Shown here in pieces: positions 42,736 to 50,627 of a DNA stretch of 64,000 bases (position 1 is its first letter; each line of letters opens with the position of its first letter). The DNA is taken from positions 310,001 to 374,000 of the forward strand of contig CAVUNL010000032.1 of assembly GCA_963742795.1 (NCBI GenBank), written 5' to 3'. Position numbers and translations under genes: made by a program. This DNA comes from Palsa-504 sp963742795 (GTDB taxonomy: Bacteria > Actinomycetota > Actinomycetes > Streptosporangiales > Streptosporangiaceae). The notes under the pieces were generated by a model that was not told the origin of the DNA, ran no database searches, and was given only the letters and a program-made list of their open reading frames with translations.

Positions 42736-44379
42736 TTAACCGGCTTCGGTGACGTGGCCGCTGGCGACCGCGATACGGCGGGTGACCGCGACCGCCTCCA
42801 GCATCCGGCGATCGTGGGTGACCAGGAGGAACGTACCCGGATAGGTCTCGAGGGCGCCTTCGAGCTGCTCGATCGCGGGCAGGTCGAGATGGTTGGTGGG
42901 CTCGTCGAGGACCAGCAGGTTCACGCCCCGGGCCTGGAGCAGCGCCAGGGCCGCCCGGGTCCGCTCGCCCGGCGACAGCGAGCTCGCCGGGCGCAGCACG
43001 TGGCCGGCCACCAGTCCGTACTTGGCCAGCAGCGTCCTGATGTCCTCTGGGAGCAGGGTCGGGACCTGCGCCGCGAACGCCTCCAGCAGCGGGACCCCGC
43101 CGTCGAACAGGCTGCGGGCCTGGTCCACCTCGCCGACCTCGATGCCGCTGCCCAGGGACGCGTGACCCGATACCAGCGGTAGCCGGCCGAGTAGCGCTCC
43201 GATGAGGGTCGACTTGCCGGCCCCGTTCGGGCCAGTGATAGCGATCCGGTCGGCCCAGTTGACCTGGAGACTGACCGGGCCAAGGCGGAAACCGCCGCGT
43301 TCGATGACCGCGTCGCGCAGCGTGGCGGCCACCGTACCGGACCGGGGCGCGGCGGCGATCTCCATTTTGAGCTGCCACTCCTTGCGCGGCTCGGCGACGA
43401 CGTCCAGGCGGTCCAGCATCCGCTCCGTGGCCTTGACCTTGCCCGCCAGCTTTTCCGAACGGGCCACCTGCCGGTGCAAGATGTGCTTGTCGTTGTCGGT
43501 CGCCTTAGCCCTGGCTTGACGGACGCCCTTATCAGCCCAGCCGATCTGGGTCCGCATCCGTTCCTGGAGCCCGGCACGGGTGCCGGCGTACTTCTCGTAG
43601 GCCCCGCGGGCGTGCTCCCTGGCGATCTGCCGCTCCTCCAGGTAAGCGAGATAACCGCCGCCGTAGAGGCGTACCTGCTGCTGCGCCAGGTCGAGTTCCA
43701 GGACCCGGTGCACGGTGCGCTCGAGAAACGCGCGGTCGTGGCTGACCAGGACGGTTCCGGCCTGCAGGCCCCGCACGAACCCTTCCAGGATCTCCAGCCC
43801 GGCGATGTCCAGGTCGTTGGTCGGCTCGTCGAGCAGGAAGACGTCGTAGCGGGACAGCAGCAGCGAGGCGAGGCTGACACGGGCCGCCTGGCCGCCGGAC
43901 AGGCTGGTCATCGCCTCACTGCCGGCGTCGGCGGGCAGTCCGAGGGTGGTGAAGACCGCGGCGGCGCGCTCCTCTAGGTCCGCACCGCCCAGGGCGAGCC
44001 AGCGCTCCAGTGCGGCGGCGTAGGCGTCGTCCGCTCCCGGCTTCTCCTCGACCAGCAGCGCCGTGGCCTCGTCCAGGTCCTGCTGCGCGCGGGCGACGCC
44101 GGCGCGCCGGGCGATGAAACCGTTAATGCTCTCACCCGGGCGCCGCTCCGGCTCCTGGGAGAGGTAGCCGACGGTGGCGGCGGGCGGACTGAGCCCGACG
44201 TCGCCCTGATCCGGTTGGACCAGCCCGGCCAGGATGCGCAGCAGAGTGGACTTGCCCGCGCCGTTGGCACCGACCAGGCCGGTGATCTCGCCGGGGGCGA
44301 TAACCAAGTCGAGGCCGGAGAAAAGAAGGCGGTCGGCAAGGCCGGCGGCAAGGCCCTTGGCCGTGAGTATCGCGCTCAT
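42736..44379 (-). CDS. ABC-F family ATPase
   Basis: A soluble protein of 547 residues with two ABC ATPase domains and no membrane segment. Domain 1: Walker A LVGANGAGKSTLLR, signature SLSGGQAARVSLAS, Walker B DVFLLDEPTNDLD. A charged linker of ~80 residues (GTRAGLQERMRTQIGW.. ARAKATDNDKHIL) precedes domain 2: GPNGAGKSTLIG, SLSPGERTRAALAL, NLLVLDEPTNHLD. Both domains keep the catalytic Glu. ABC-F proteins act on the ribosome, either as translation factors or by displacing antibiotics. The linker length alone does not show which. Confidence 0.92.
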   Translation of the reverse strand: MSAILTAKGLAAGLADRLLFSGLDLVIAPGEITGLVGANGAGKSTLLRILAGLVQPDQGDVGLSPPAATVGYLSQEPERRPGESINGFIARRAGVARAQQDLDEATALLVEEKPGADDAYAAALERWLALGGADLEERAAAVFTTLGLPADAGSEAMTSLSGGQAARVSLASLLLSRYDVFLLDEPTNDLDIAGLEILEGFVRGLQAGTVLVSHDRAFLERTVHRVLELDLAQQQVRLYGGGYLAYLEERQIAREHARGAYEKYAGTRAGLQERMRTQIGWADKGVRQARAKATDNDKHILHRQVARSEKLAGKVKATERMLDRLDVVAEPRKEWQLKMEIAAAPRSGTVAATLRDAVIERGGFRLGPVSLQVNWADRIAITGPNGAGKSTLIGALLGRLPLVSGHASLGSGIEVGEVDQARSLFDGGVPLLEAFAAQVPTLLPEDIRTLLAKYGLVAGHVLRPASSLSPGERTRAALALLQARGVNLLVLDEPTNHLDLPAIEQLEGALETYPGTFLLVTHDRRMLEAVAVTRRIAVASGHVTEAG

Positions 44380-44489
44380 CGCCCGCTCATCTTAGATGCG
44401 ACTCAACGCGCCGCCGTAATCATTTCCCTCCGACTACGCCGGACCCGCGACGCCGGTCAGGTTAGCCCTCGGGCCAGTGAAGTACCCGG

Positions 44490-44612
44490 CTACCAGGCCT
44501 GTCGGGCACGTTCCGGGCCCATCCGCCACTTGCCGCCGAGCCGCCCGGCTTCCCGCAGGGCGGCCTCGACGTCGGGCACGCCGACGTAGAAAATGACGTA
44601 GCTCAGATAGCA
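44490..44612 (-). pseudogene. VOC protein fragment
   Basis: Minus strand: VIFYVGVPDVEAALREAGRL then GGKWRMGPERARQAW and a stop. This is the second half-module pattern of a VOC protein (YV.V.DVEAALA.A..LGG). Only ~40 residues remain. Confidence 0.5.
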
Positions 44613-44758
44613 GGTGCCGCCACGACAACCGACAACCGACACTGCCGGGAATCCCGGTCCCGCAATGCAGGGTGTTCTCCGGGTGCGCGCCGGCTGGCGG
44701 GGACACGCGTGCGGAGGTATCGGCATAGCGGTGCTGGCCTGGGATGCCATCGCGTTGG

Positions 44759-45238
44759 CTAGTGGTCCGGGGGTGGCGTGTGCGGGCGGGCTGGTGGTGG
44801 TCGTACGGGGGTATCGGGGTCGGGGTCGGTGGTGGTGATGCTGGCGAGCAGGCGCAGGCGTTCTTCGGAGTCGCTGCCGGGCTGGGCGTGGTAGGTGACC
44901 AGGGCCTGCAGGTCGCTGCCCGGGATGAGCAGCCGTTCGTAGCCGAGCGTTAGCGGCCCGGCCTGCGGGTGGTTGAACAGGCTGGTGCCGGTGGTCCTGT
45001 GCTTGACGTCCTGCCTGGCCCGCAGCGCGCGGAAGCGTTCGCTGCGCAGGGACAGCTCGCCGGCGAGTCCGGCCAGGCGGGGGTCGCCGGTGCCAGCGCC
45101 GGCGATCGAGCGCAGGTGGGGGACGGCCCGGGCGGTCATGATGTCCCAGTCCGGGCGCAGCTCGCGCATCTCCGGTTCGGTGAGGGCGTCGAGGATGGCG
45201 TTGCGGCCGGGGGTGAGGGAGAGCGGCTCCCGGCTCAC
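44759..45238 (-). CDS. MmyB-like ligand-binding domain protein, HTH missing
   Basis: A 159-residue protein matching the C-terminal domain of XRE-family MmyB-like regulators: DALTEPEMRELRPDWDIMTA, DPRLAGLAGELSLRSERFR, HRTTGTSLFNHPQAGPL and LVTYHAQPGSDSEERLRLL. Normal members have an N-terminal helix-turn-helix of ~80 residues, absent here. Its GTG start overlaps the stop of the preceding gene by four bases (GTGA), so it may be translated by coupling. Either a gene fusion scar or a free ligand-binding domain. Its proline-rich tail is uninformative. Confidence 0.65.
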   Translation of the reverse strand: MSREPLSLTPGRNAILDALTEPEMRELRPDWDIMTARAVPHLRSIAGAGTGDPRLAGLAGELSLRSERFRALRARQDVKHRTTGTSLFNHPQAGPLTLGYERLLIPGSDLQALVTYHAQPGSDSEERLRLLASITTTDPDPDTPVRPPPARPHTPPPDH

Positions 45239-45555
45239 GACCGCGCTCGGTGGGCGGCCTCCGCTGCGTCCGGGGGCGTGGTCGGGTAGACATCGACATC
45301 GAAGAACCGGGCGAAAGGCAGAGTTGCCAGCGTCTCCGCGACTTGCTTCTCATCGGCGGCGATGACCTCGATGAACGTTGCCCGCCGGACGGGGGAAACG
45401 TAGTGGGCGCCAATCCTCCCGTCCGAGCGCAGCGCCTCCAGCTGCTTCTGCTCGTCATCTCTCAGCGCGGCGAATTCCGCGAAGTTCGTGTCGTCGCGGA
45501 TGGTTGCGACCACCATGAACGTCTGCGCCGCGGCGGGATTCGGGGTCGTTGACAT
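45235..45555 (-). CDS. muconolactone isomerase-like small protein
   Basis: A 106-residue ferredoxin-fold protein: TFMVVATIRDDTNFAEFAAL, DEQKQLEALRSDGRIGAHYV, then ATFIEVIAADEKQVAETLAT and LPFARFFDVDVYPTTPP. The pattern (strand, helix, strand, strand, helix, strand) is that of muconolactone isomerase/YciI-type dimeric alpha-beta barrels. Function unknown. AAAGGACGG precedes ATG 45555. The stop overlaps the MmyB-like fragment's start. Confidence 0.68.
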   Translation of the reverse strand: MSTTPNPAAAQTFMVVATIRDDTNFAEFAALRDDEQKQLEALRSDGRIGAHYVSPVRRATFIEVIAADEKQVAETLATLPFARFFDVDVYPTTPPDAAEAAHRARS

Positions 45556-45772
45556 GGTCCGTCCTTTCGATGGCGGTTGATGGTGTCATTACGCGGGGCC
45601 GGGCCGGCAGAAACGCCGGGCGGCAAGGCCCGGGATGCGGGCGGCCGGGGTCGTGCGCGCCGTTGGAAGGCCGCCCTGAACGCATTCGAGATAACTCTCG
45701 GCGACCGGTTCCCGGCCGCCGAGACCTACTAACCGAACCGCCGGAAACACCGTTTGGCGAGATAGACCCCCT

Positions 45773-45874
45773 CTAGTCGACGGTGATTTCGTCGAGTTGT
45801 ATGAGGCTTCTTGGCTCGGCGGTGCTGAGGGCGGGAACGGCCGCGACCCGGGTGATGACGAGCGACTCGGTCAT
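45773..45874 (-). CDS. small ORF, 33 residues
   Basis: ATG 45874 has GAGGGAACTGCC directly upstream, a convincing ribosome site. The peptide MTESLVITRVAAVPALSTAE.. ends in LIQLDEITVD and a stop. It follows the SnoaL-like gene by 45 bases in the same direction. It could be a truncated gene or a real small peptide. No family recognised. Confidence 0.38.
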   Translation of the reverse strand: MTESLVITRVAAVPALSTAEPRSLIQLDEITVD

Positions 45875-45919
45875 GGCAGTTCCCTCACTTCGCAGACAGT
45901 GGCCATCGAAGGGGCGAGC

Positions 45920-46354
45920 TCACCGGTCACCCGCGTCAGCGAGCTGGGCTCCGCCCAGCGGAGTGCGCTGCGCTAGGATGACCCGGCGGCTGATCCGCCA
46001 GCCGCCGTTGTGGCGCCGCAGGGTGTCAACGTGCCTGACGCTGCCGACCGTGCCGTTTCCCCCGAGCATGAGGCCCTTGGATTCCACGGTCACCAGGTCG
46101 TCCTCCACGCTGGTGATGACGACGTTCGTCACGTGATGAGCGACAGGGTTCCCCGCGCCGAGTTGCAAGGCGCCGCTTCGGATCGCCTCGATCCCTTCAA
46201 ACGTTCCGATTCCCGCGTCGCTGATGTCATAGACGACGTCCGGCGTGAAGATTTCCTCAAGCCGGTCCAGATGGCCTCCATCGAATAGGTGCCCATGCAA
46301 AGACAAGATCTCGCTAATCGCCCAGCGATCTTCAGCGTTCAGCTCGCGTCCCAC
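45920..46354 (-). CDS. SnoaL-like (NTF2 fold) protein
   Basis: A 144-residue protein of the nuclear transport factor 2 fold: DRWAISEILSLHGHLFDGGH, LDRLEEIFTPDVVYDISDAG, NVVITSVEDDLVTVESKGLM and HVDTLRRHNGGWRISRRVIL. The family includes polyketide cyclases, ketosteroid isomerases and dehydratases; the cavity residues do not decide the reaction. The GTG start 46354 follows GGAGAACC. It is divergent from a TetR gene and probably controlled by it. Confidence 0.82.
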   Translation of the reverse strand: MGRELNAEDRWAISEILSLHGHLFDGGHLDRLEEIFTPDVVYDISDAGIGTFEGIEAIRSGALQLGAGNPVAHHVTNVVITSVEDDLVTVESKGLMLGGNGTVGSVRHVDTLRRHNGGWRISRRVILAQRTPLGGAQLADAGDR

Positions 46355-46398
46355 TAGGTTCTCCGCTCGTTTCGGTACTCAGTTCCGTAGCGTACTCG

Positions 46399-46412
46399 GT
46401 TCCTTTTGGAAC
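46399..46412. promoter_or_regulatory. inverted repeat in the SnoaL/TetR divergent promoter
   Basis: GTTCC-TTTT-GGAAC, preceded by a related direct repeat (ACTCAGTTCC at 46378, ACTCGGTTCC at 46394). It lies between the divergent SnoaL and TetR genes, as expected for the TetR operator. Confidence 0.5.
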
Positions 46413-46441
46413 GGCAACCGGGCAACTGTATGCTTATCGTT

Positions 46442-47068
46442 ATGACCCCGCCCCTGCCCCTCGTAGAGCGCAAGCGGCGCCAGGCGCGGCAGCGCATCAT
46501 CCAGGCCGCCGAGGAGCTCTTCCTCGCGCGCGGCTTCGACGAGGTCTCGGTCGGCGACATCGCCGAGCGCGCCGAAGTCGGCCGCACCACGTTCTTCCGC
46601 CACTTCGGCGACAAGCAGGAGGTCGTTTTCGCCAAAGAGCAGGAACTGCTCGAGACGATCGCCGCAGCCAGCCAGGCAGAGGGCACCGCCGCCGCACGAA
46701 GCGCGACCGAAGCCGTCGAACAGCTCCGCCCGGTCGTCCTTGCCCTCTGCGCCCAGGCGGCCGCTGACCCCGAGGCCTACGCCCGCCACTTCCAGCTCGT
46801 CGAGGAGCACCCAGAGCTGCGCGCCCGCGACGCCGTGAAGATGCAGCAAATTGCCGGCAAGCTGAGCGACCTTCTCATCCACCGCGGATCCGACGAGGCC
46901 ACCGCCCTCTTCGCAGGACAAGTCGCCCTCGCCTGCTACCAGACCGCCAAGCGCCTCGGCAACAACCCTCACACCCTGGTGGACGAGACCCGGACCGCCT
47001 TCAGACGGGTACTCACGCTCGGGACCGGTGCCGCTGGGACCCAAGCGGAACCACCTGGTTCAGGATGA
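46442..47068 (+). CDS. TetR family transcriptional regulator
   Basis: A 208-residue regulator. N-terminal HTH: RQRIIQAAEELFLARGFDEV, SVGDIAERAEVGRTTFFRHF and GDKQEVVF, the textbook TetR core. The C-terminal helical ligand domain is not family-specific. I start at ATG 46442; an upstream frame from 46406 includes the operator and is unlikely. It represses the divergent SnoaL gene or itself. Confidence 0.9.
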   Translation: MTPPLPLVERKRRQARQRIIQAAEELFLARGFDEVSVGDIAERAEVGRTTFFRHFGDKQEVVFAKEQELLETIAAASQAEGTAAARSATEAVEQLRPVVLALCAQAAADPEAYARHFQLVEEHPELRARDAVKMQQIAGKLSDLLIHRGSDEATALFAGQVALACYQTAKRLGNNPHTLVDETRTAFRRVLTLGTGAAGTQAEPPGSG

Positions 47069-47521
47069 CCTAACAGGTGATGTGAGCATCGCGTGCCTCT
47101 GAAGTGAAGATCCAGATAGCGGCGGACAGCGCGAGGTTCGTTCTCACGCTGAACGCCGACCCCGGAACGCCTCGCGCTACACCTCTCCGAAGCCTGCCAC
47201 GACGCCCGGAACTCGCGGGTGGCGATCGGAGGGATAATCGCTCCGGACTACCGCGCCGCCCTTCGGCAGATTACTGTCGTACCCGGTCAGGGCTACGAAC
47301 CGGGCACCGCAGAACGTGGCCTATCCGTCATGATGGCGGCCGAACCCCGGCCCACGGCGAACTAGACGTCACATGTCCCGCGCGCTGACGTGTGCCGCAG
47401 TACTGGCGGAGAGCACTTATTCGGATCGTGCGGTATTCCCTGGTGTGGGTTGTGACGACGGCCCCAGGGCAAGTCCTGCTCTAGCGCTGCGGGCCGCCTT
47501 CGACCAGGCGCAGCCGGGACG
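47069..47521. other. intergenic region, no supported gene
   Basis: About 450 bases. A plus-strand frame from ~47170 to 47365 reads LHLSEACHDARNSRVAIGGI.. with plausible composition but no recognised family or start. Confidence 0.3.
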
Positions 47522-47887
47522 TCACCGCCGGCTGTCAGCCTGGCGGAGCATCGCGTCGAGTTCGGGATCGGCCCCGATCTCCCGGACCTCTTGCGCGCAG
47601 CGGCAGGCGACGGCGATCTTGGCAGCCCACTGCAGCGCCTCCTCGCGTGAGGGCACGTCGAGGAGCGTGAACCCGCCGATGGCCTGCGGGTACGGGCCGT
47701 CGGTGACCGCCCCGTCGGTGGCCACGATGCTCGCCGGCTGGTCTTCCAGGCCGCCGGCGGACACGTACACGCCGGCGTTTATGGCCTCCTGGACCGCCGC
47801 GCGCGCGGCCCTGGCCACGGCGGGCGCGTCCTCGTCGGGGACATGGTCCATCGCGTGGGCGCCGAACGAGATCAGGTACTGCGTCAT
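47522..47887 (-). CDS. YciI/YCII-related (DGPF) domain protein
   Basis: A 121-residue protein: MTQYLISFGAHAMDH, then YVSAGGLEDQPASIVATDGA, the DGPYPQAIGGFTLLDVPSRE segment (the DGPF-type turn) and a final helix. These small dimeric proteins often sit beside ECF sigma factors in actinomycetes; none is adjacent. ATG 47887 has ACAAGGAG seven bases upstream; the longer frame to 48082 is not supported. Confidence 0.86.
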   Translation of the reverse strand: MTQYLISFGAHAMDHVPDEDAPAVARAARAAVQEAINAGVYVSAGGLEDQPASIVATDGAVTDGPYPQAIGGFTLLDVPSREEALQWAAKIAVACRCAQEVREIGADPELDAMLRQADSRR

Positions 47888-48200
47888 CTGCGACTCCTTG
47901 TCCCGGCGGCCTGCTCCGGCCGTGTCCTGACTCATAGACGAACGACTCGCCCGGATTCCATCGCCTTGCCAGAAGAAATCTCTCACGGTTCCCCGCCGCC
48001 CGGCCCCGCGAGCGTCATGTGACCCGTGCCCGCGGAGATCATCGCCGCTGCGGCCGGCTACGAGCAGTCCGGCCGCACTCATCTAACGCCGCGATAGCAG
48101 CGTCAGCTCGGCTGTGCCGCCGCGCAGAACTAGGGCATCCGCTCACAGGTGCCGCGCCGTGGCAGCCGAGAATTCCCTGCTAGCGGGCCGTTTTCGCAGG

Positions 48201-48270
48201 TGGTGGCAGGTGTTGGGTTCGAACCAACGTAGGCTGAGCCGACGGTTTTACAGCCCGTCGCTCCTTCCCG
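48201..48270 (-). tRNA. tRNA-Tyr (GTA) 3' fragment
   Basis: The minus strand carries the 3' half of a tyrosine tRNA: anticodon GTA (48251-48249) in CTGTAAA, the class II variable arm CGGCTCAGCC, T-arm GTTGGTTCGAACCCAAC, acceptor ACCTGCC and ACCA with encoded CCA. The 5' half, which should start GGCAGGT, is replaced by unrelated sequence. It cannot be a functional gene. The shape fits the duplicated attachment core of an integrated element. Confidence 0.7.
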
Positions 48271-48451
48271 AGGTCCATGGCGCTGACCAGCACATACACC
48301 GCTCGAGGCAGTTTCCCCGGCCGCCGCCGTCCGCCATGCGTCCGTAGGCACTGGGGCTTGGTCCACGGACCGGGGCGGAAAAACCACGGACGGGGCGGTG
48401 GGAGCGGTTACGCCGACCGTCCGCCGGGCTTGGTGCCTCTGACCTGGCATT

Positions 48452-48613
48452 TCAGGATGTCTGCTCGATGTCGTCGTCTCCCTCGTCGCCGGGTTCAGAC
48501 TCGGGTCCGGTGTCCTGGACGCCGAGGGCGTCGGTGGTCCGCTTGTTTGCGGCGTCAGCCTGCCCGTCGATGCAGTGGGCGTAGATCTTCAGCGGGACGG
48601 CGACGCCGTGCCC
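48452..48613 (-). pseudogene. phage-type integrase C-terminal fragment
   Basis: HGVAVPLKIYAHCIDGQADA then ANKRTTDALG is the C-terminal catalytic tail, with the tyrosine in KIYAHCIDG, of actinomycete tyrosine integrases. An acidic tail follows (DEGDDDIEQTS, stop). Only ~53 residues remain. It lies ~180 bases from the tRNA-Tyr 3' fragment, in the usual order for an integrase next to its attachment site. Confidence 0.68.
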
Positions 48614-48660
48614 GGGGCCTCGGCGAATGGAATCAGCGACCTGCGGTTGCCAGTTCAGTC

Positions 48661-48735
48661 CACCTGTCAATGATCATCCGCTGGATCTCGCTGGTGCCCT
48701 CGAAGATCGTGAAGATAGTGGACAAGCGGGCAGTT
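48661..48735 (-). pseudogene. acyl-CoA dehydrogenase C-terminal fragment
   Basis: Minus strand: TIFTIFEGTSEIQRMIID, the conserved FAD-contacting end of acyl-CoA dehydrogenases (I.EGTSEIQR.II). It joins the integrase remnant without a break. Confidence 0.6.
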
Positions 48736-49166
48736 TCCGCAGGTCAGCGGACCGTCGATCCCCGTGGTATCAGCACGGATCCAGCACCGGATTTCCTAGG
48801 GTGGCGACGGTTTCCGGCCGCCACGCGCATGTTGCCGAGCACGGGCACACACGGCCCAAGAGGGCGCCGCAGCCCCCCGCTGACAGCTCTCGGCAGAGAG
48901 CTACGCCAAGGTACATCGAATCTATATTCTCGCGCTGACCTGCCAGTATCCCGCCGGCCAGGGAACCCGCTCGTGCGGCGATGGCGCGCGGGCGGGCCGT
49001 ACACGGGCCGGACGGCCGGGGAATGCCCCCGAAGCCCCGGCCGACCGCTGTCGTGCCGACAGGGCGGCGTCACGGACCGGACAGGCCCGTACGGACCGGA
49101 CAGGCCCGTATCACGCCAATGGCGCCAGCCCGCCGCCCTGCCCGGCGCGCGGGCAGTATATGGAGG
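48736..49166. other. debris region, no supported gene
   Basis: About 430 bases with short antisense-type frames and no family match. It includes two tandem ACGGACCGGACAGGCCCGT units at ~49072-49110, an obvious short direct repeat. Confidence 0.4.
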
Positions 49167-49544
49167 GTGTCAGAGTCATTTCCCGAGCTCGCCCAGGCTG
49201 TCCTTGAGCATGCTCAGCCTGACCGCATCGACATCGTCCGCGCCAAGCGGCACCTGCTCGGCCAGCTCGGTGACGGCCAGCCGCACCCCACCGGCACGCT
49301 GATCGCCAGCGTCGCCACCCTGCTAGGCGCGGAGCGACTGGGCCGCCCGCAGATAGCCCTGCCCAGCCGCGACTCGGTCAAGACCGTTGTTAGCGGCCTA
49401 TTTATCTGCACACAGGACCATGAGCAACGGCAGCGTTGTTTGCGCGGCTTGCCTCTCACCGAGCGTTACTACCCTGTTGGCCTGACTGCTGCCAAACCGT
49501 TCATCCTCCCTGCCGAGTATGCGCTTGTCGAGGGGCATACGTGA
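49167..49544 (+). CDS. hypothetical protein, possibly truncated
   Basis: An open frame of 125 residues from GTG 49167: SESFPELAQAVLEHAQPDRI, RAKRHLLGQLGDGQPHPTGT, LIASVATLLGAERLGRPQIA, then a less coding-like tail. Helical with good codon bias for the first ~80 residues. Not recognised. Confidence 0.4.
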   Translation: MSESFPELAQAVLEHAQPDRIDIVRAKRHLLGQLGDGQPHPTGTLIASVATLLGAERLGRPQIALPSRDSVKTVVSGLFICTQDHEQRQRCLRGLPLTERYYPVGLTAAKPFILPAEYALVEGHT

Positions 49545-49967
49545 GTCGGTGTGGTAGCGGGGGCATATCGCCTGTTCTGGCTTGGCGTCAGAGGCTTGGG
49601 TCGAGATACGCGGTGGGCGGATCGACGGCATTGCGCTGGCTGCGGATGCGTTGCCGGTCCTTGGCAGGATGAATACCGTGGAAGGATCCGGTGCTGAATC
49701 AGGCCAGGTGAACGTCCGCGCTGCCTGGAGGAGGGCGGTGGCCAGGCACGCGGCCGTGGCGTACGCGGGGAACGCGAAATTCGCCGCGCTGACCGTGGCT
49801 GGTTCGGTCGGGTCCGGTCTGCTGCTAGCCCAGGCACGTACGGACGCCGACGTCGGCTCCTTGTGCCAGGAGCTGTCACAACGCGGCCGGGCGATCGATC
49901 CGCCGCCTCCTGGCCGAATGCCACCTAGCCAGGGTTGATCATCAGCAACGGAGGCGTGCTGGGGGTC
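49545..49967. other. region with a possible nucleotidyltransferase fragment
   Basis: A plus-strand frame from ~49680 to 49938 includes RRAVARHAAVAYAGNAKFAA then LTVAGSVGSGL, faintly like the GGS/GxS start of a nucleotidyltransferase fold, then changes character. No confident gene. Confidence 0.28.
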
Positions 49968-50627
49968 TTATGTGAGCCCGTGCTGGTAGGCATAGGTGAC
50001 TGCCTGGGCCCTGTCGCGCACGCCGGTCTTGGCGAACAGGTGGTTGATGTGGCTCTTGACGGTGGTTTCGCTGACCATCAGCCGGCTGGCGATCTCGCTG
50101 TTCGACAGCCCTTGAGCTATGAGCGTGAGCACTTCGGCTTCGCGGGCCGTCAGTCCCGCGGGGAAGTGCGGCGTGGGCTCGGCGCCGTGGCGAGGTCCGC
50201 CCGCAGCGATGGCGTCGAGCAGGTGCTGCTGGACGGCCGGGTCGATGGCGGGCTGGCCGGCGGTGACCCGTTCGAGGGCCTGGCGGATTTCCGCGGCGCC
50301 GGCGTCTTTGGTCAGGTAGCCGCGGGCACCGGCCCGCAGCGCGTCGATCACGGACCGGTCATCGGCGTAGGTGGTCAGCACGAGGACCTTGATTCCCGCG
50401 TCGTGCTGGCGCAGGCGGCGGGTGGCCTCGATGCCGTCGCAGCGGGGCATGCGCAGGTCCATCAGCACGACATCTGGGCGGAGCTGGATCGCCAGGGCCA
50501 GGGCCTCGTTGCCGTCGGCCGCGGTGCCGACGACCTCGATGCCGGTGATGAGTCCGAGGAGGGTGCCGAGGCCCTCGCGGACCACGCGCTGGTCATCGGC
50601 CACCAGGACGCGGATCGGGCCGGTCAT
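49968..50627 (-). CDS. NarL-family response regulator
   Basis: A 219-residue two-domain regulator. Receiver domain: VRVLVADDQRVVREGL-like start (IRVLVADDQRVVREGL), phosphoacceptor Asp57 in VVLMDLRMPRCDG, Thr/Lys switch in LVLTTYADD and LTKDAGAAEI. The C-terminal LuxR HTH is LTAREAEVLTLIAQGLSNSE then MVSETTVKSHINHLFAKT. Its ATG overlaps the kinase stop (ATGA), so the two are coupled. Probable targets are the divergent ABC exporter genes and its own operon, via the palindrome at 51863-51913. Confidence 0.94.
   Translation of the reverse strand: MTGPIRVLVADDQRVVREGLGTLLGLITGIEVVGTAADGNEALALAIQLRPDVVLMDLRMPRCDGIEATRRLRQHDAGIKVLVLTTYADDRSVIDALRAGARGYLTKDAGAAEIRQALERVTAGQPAIDPAVQQHLLDAIAAGGPRHGAEPTPHFPAGLTAREAEVLTLIAQGLSNSEIASRLMVSETTVKSHINHLFAKTGVRDRAQAVTYAYQHGLT

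Noticed and set aside
42640..42738. Plus-strand fragment ending in DPVATGCDAVVDIRGRA
   Set aside because: Good coding look, but too short to assign and with no start; mentioned only as part of the LuxR junction.
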